Assembly: GCA_963706905.1 (NCBI GenBank)
Contig: CAVPNY010000012.1
Location: 744,001 to 808,000 of the forward strand
Direction of reading: 5' to 3'
DNA: 64,000 bases
Source: CAVPNY01 sp963706905
Lineage (GTDB): Bacteria > Chloroflexota > Anaerolineae > Anaerolineales > UBA4823
The notes under the pieces are model-generated. The model saw only the letters and a program-made list of their open reading frames with translations, made no database searches and had not been told where the DNA came from. Within the stretch, counting starts at the first letter, position 1; each line of letters starts with the position of its first letter. The position numbers and the translations under genes were made by a program. Shown piece by piece: positions 62,934-64,000 of the stretch.

Positions 62934-63167
62934 CTCTGTTATCTCCAGTTTAGTTTTGTTCAGGGACTGCCAGCTTGGGCTTTGCTGCATCATCCCTATC
63001 CGCAACGTAGTCAATCAGTCTGCCGCATCGCGTTGGTTATGGTCGCTCGCGCACAGAGCAGTTCTTTCGTTGCCTCATTCTAGATTTTGTGTACTACTTG
63101 CTACCCTAAATATATAAAAATCACTCTATCAATATTACCGAAATGTCTTCAATTTATGAGTTGGCGA
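62934..63167 (-). other. Spacer between rpsJ and rplC
   Basis: 234 bases without a gene inside what is usually a tight operon. The minus strand has an AT-rich patch (TTTTTATATATTTAGGG, about 63106-63122) that could hold a promoter, but no clear -35/-10 pair of good quality is seen. It may be an untranslated leader of the rplC-onward transcript. Confidence 0.4.
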
Positions 63168-63476
63168 TTAGATCTTGATCTCAATATCGACGCCAGCCGG
63201 AAGATTAAGCCGCATAAGCATATCAATCGTTTTTGAATCTGGGTCCAGAACATCTATCAGACGATTGTGCGTGCGGATCTCGAAATGCTCGTGAGAATCC
63301 TTATCGATATATGGTGAGCGGCGAACTGTAAATCGTTCGATTCTGGTTGGCAGAGGGACTGGTCCGACAACTCGAGCTCCAGTTCTCTCAGCTGTTTCAA
63401 CAATCCGCTTAGCGGATTGATCAAGCACACGATGATCGTAGGCCTTCAGGCGAATTCGGATCTTTTGCTTTGCCAT
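63168..63476 (-). CDS. rpsJ: 30S ribosomal protein S10
   Basis: A 102-residue S10: KQKIRIRLKAYDHRVLDQSA, then VVGPVPLPTRIERFTVRRSPY and SREHFEIRTHNR-like sequence (SHEHFEIRTHNRLIDV). It also acts in transcription antitermination as NusE. It lies 7 bases after tuf, the junction of the str and S10 gene groups. Confidence 0.97.
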   Translation of the reverse strand: MAKQKIRIRLKAYDHRVLDQSAKRIVETAERTGARVVGPVPLPTRIERFTVRRSPYIDKDSHEHFEIRTHNRLIDVLDPDSKTIDMLMRLNLPAGVDIEIKI

Positions 63477-63483
63477 TTTTCAC

Positions 63484-64000
<517 letters not shown>

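Overview
The window looks like a chromosomal segment of a Chloroflexota bacterium, probably of the class Anaerolineae. This is inferred from the protein flavour, the dcw gene order with ddl between murB and ftsQ, a B12-dependent ribonucleotide reductase with NrdR, and several zinc-ribbon ribosomal proteins. It was not tested by any search. Most of it is housekeeping DNA on the minus strand, broken by blocks of insertion sequences.

Layout. 1-3414 (+): an unusual accessory set. It holds a thiamine-dependent 2-oxo acid dehydrogenase E1 (end of a possible alpha subunit, whole beta subunit), a protein with an E2-type lipoyl domain and an E3-binding-like domain joined to a NeuD/PglD-type sugar acyltransferase, and a DegT-type sugar aminotransferase. 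3886-7746 (-): nrdR, class II ribonucleotide reductase and a deoxynucleoside kinase, preceded by a promoter and paired NrdR-box-like sites. 7988-25917 (-): the division and cell wall cluster mraZ, rsmH, ftsL, ftsI, murF, mraY, murD, ftsW, murG, a CvpA-like gene, murC, a small unknown ORF, murB, ddl, ftsQ, ftsA, ftsZ; murE is missing. 26146-30990: a class V aminotransferase/cysteine desulfurase-like gene, an IS30 element and a malic enzyme. 31.1-35.9 kb: an IS21 element, an IS256 element and an IS1-like element packed together. 36333-41434: recX-rny, a metallo-beta-lactamase fold hydrolase, two small membrane proteins and a tryptophanase/tyrosine phenol-lyase family enzyme. 41.5-46.2 kb: a gene split by a transposase remnant, a YabN-type methylase-MazG gene, and two IS630 copies back to back. 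46335-64000 (-): the ribosomal protein superoperon from the tuf/rpsJ end to rplM-rpsI, with secY, adk, map, rpoA and truA.

The most interesting item is the first block. An E2-like protein whose normal acyltransferase core is replaced by a sugar N-acyltransferase fold, next to its own E1 and an amino-sugar-forming aminotransferase, suggests that an acyl group made from a 2-oxo acid could be passed from lipoate directly to an amino sugar instead of to CoA. This is inference from architecture and gene order.

A caution on quality: murF, murG, rplF, rplB, the yabN-like gene and a small membrane protein gene each carry an apparent single-base frameshift, several at homopolymers. For essential genes this points to sequence error rather than true loss. 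The frameshift shared by both IS630 copies, in contrast, looks natural.
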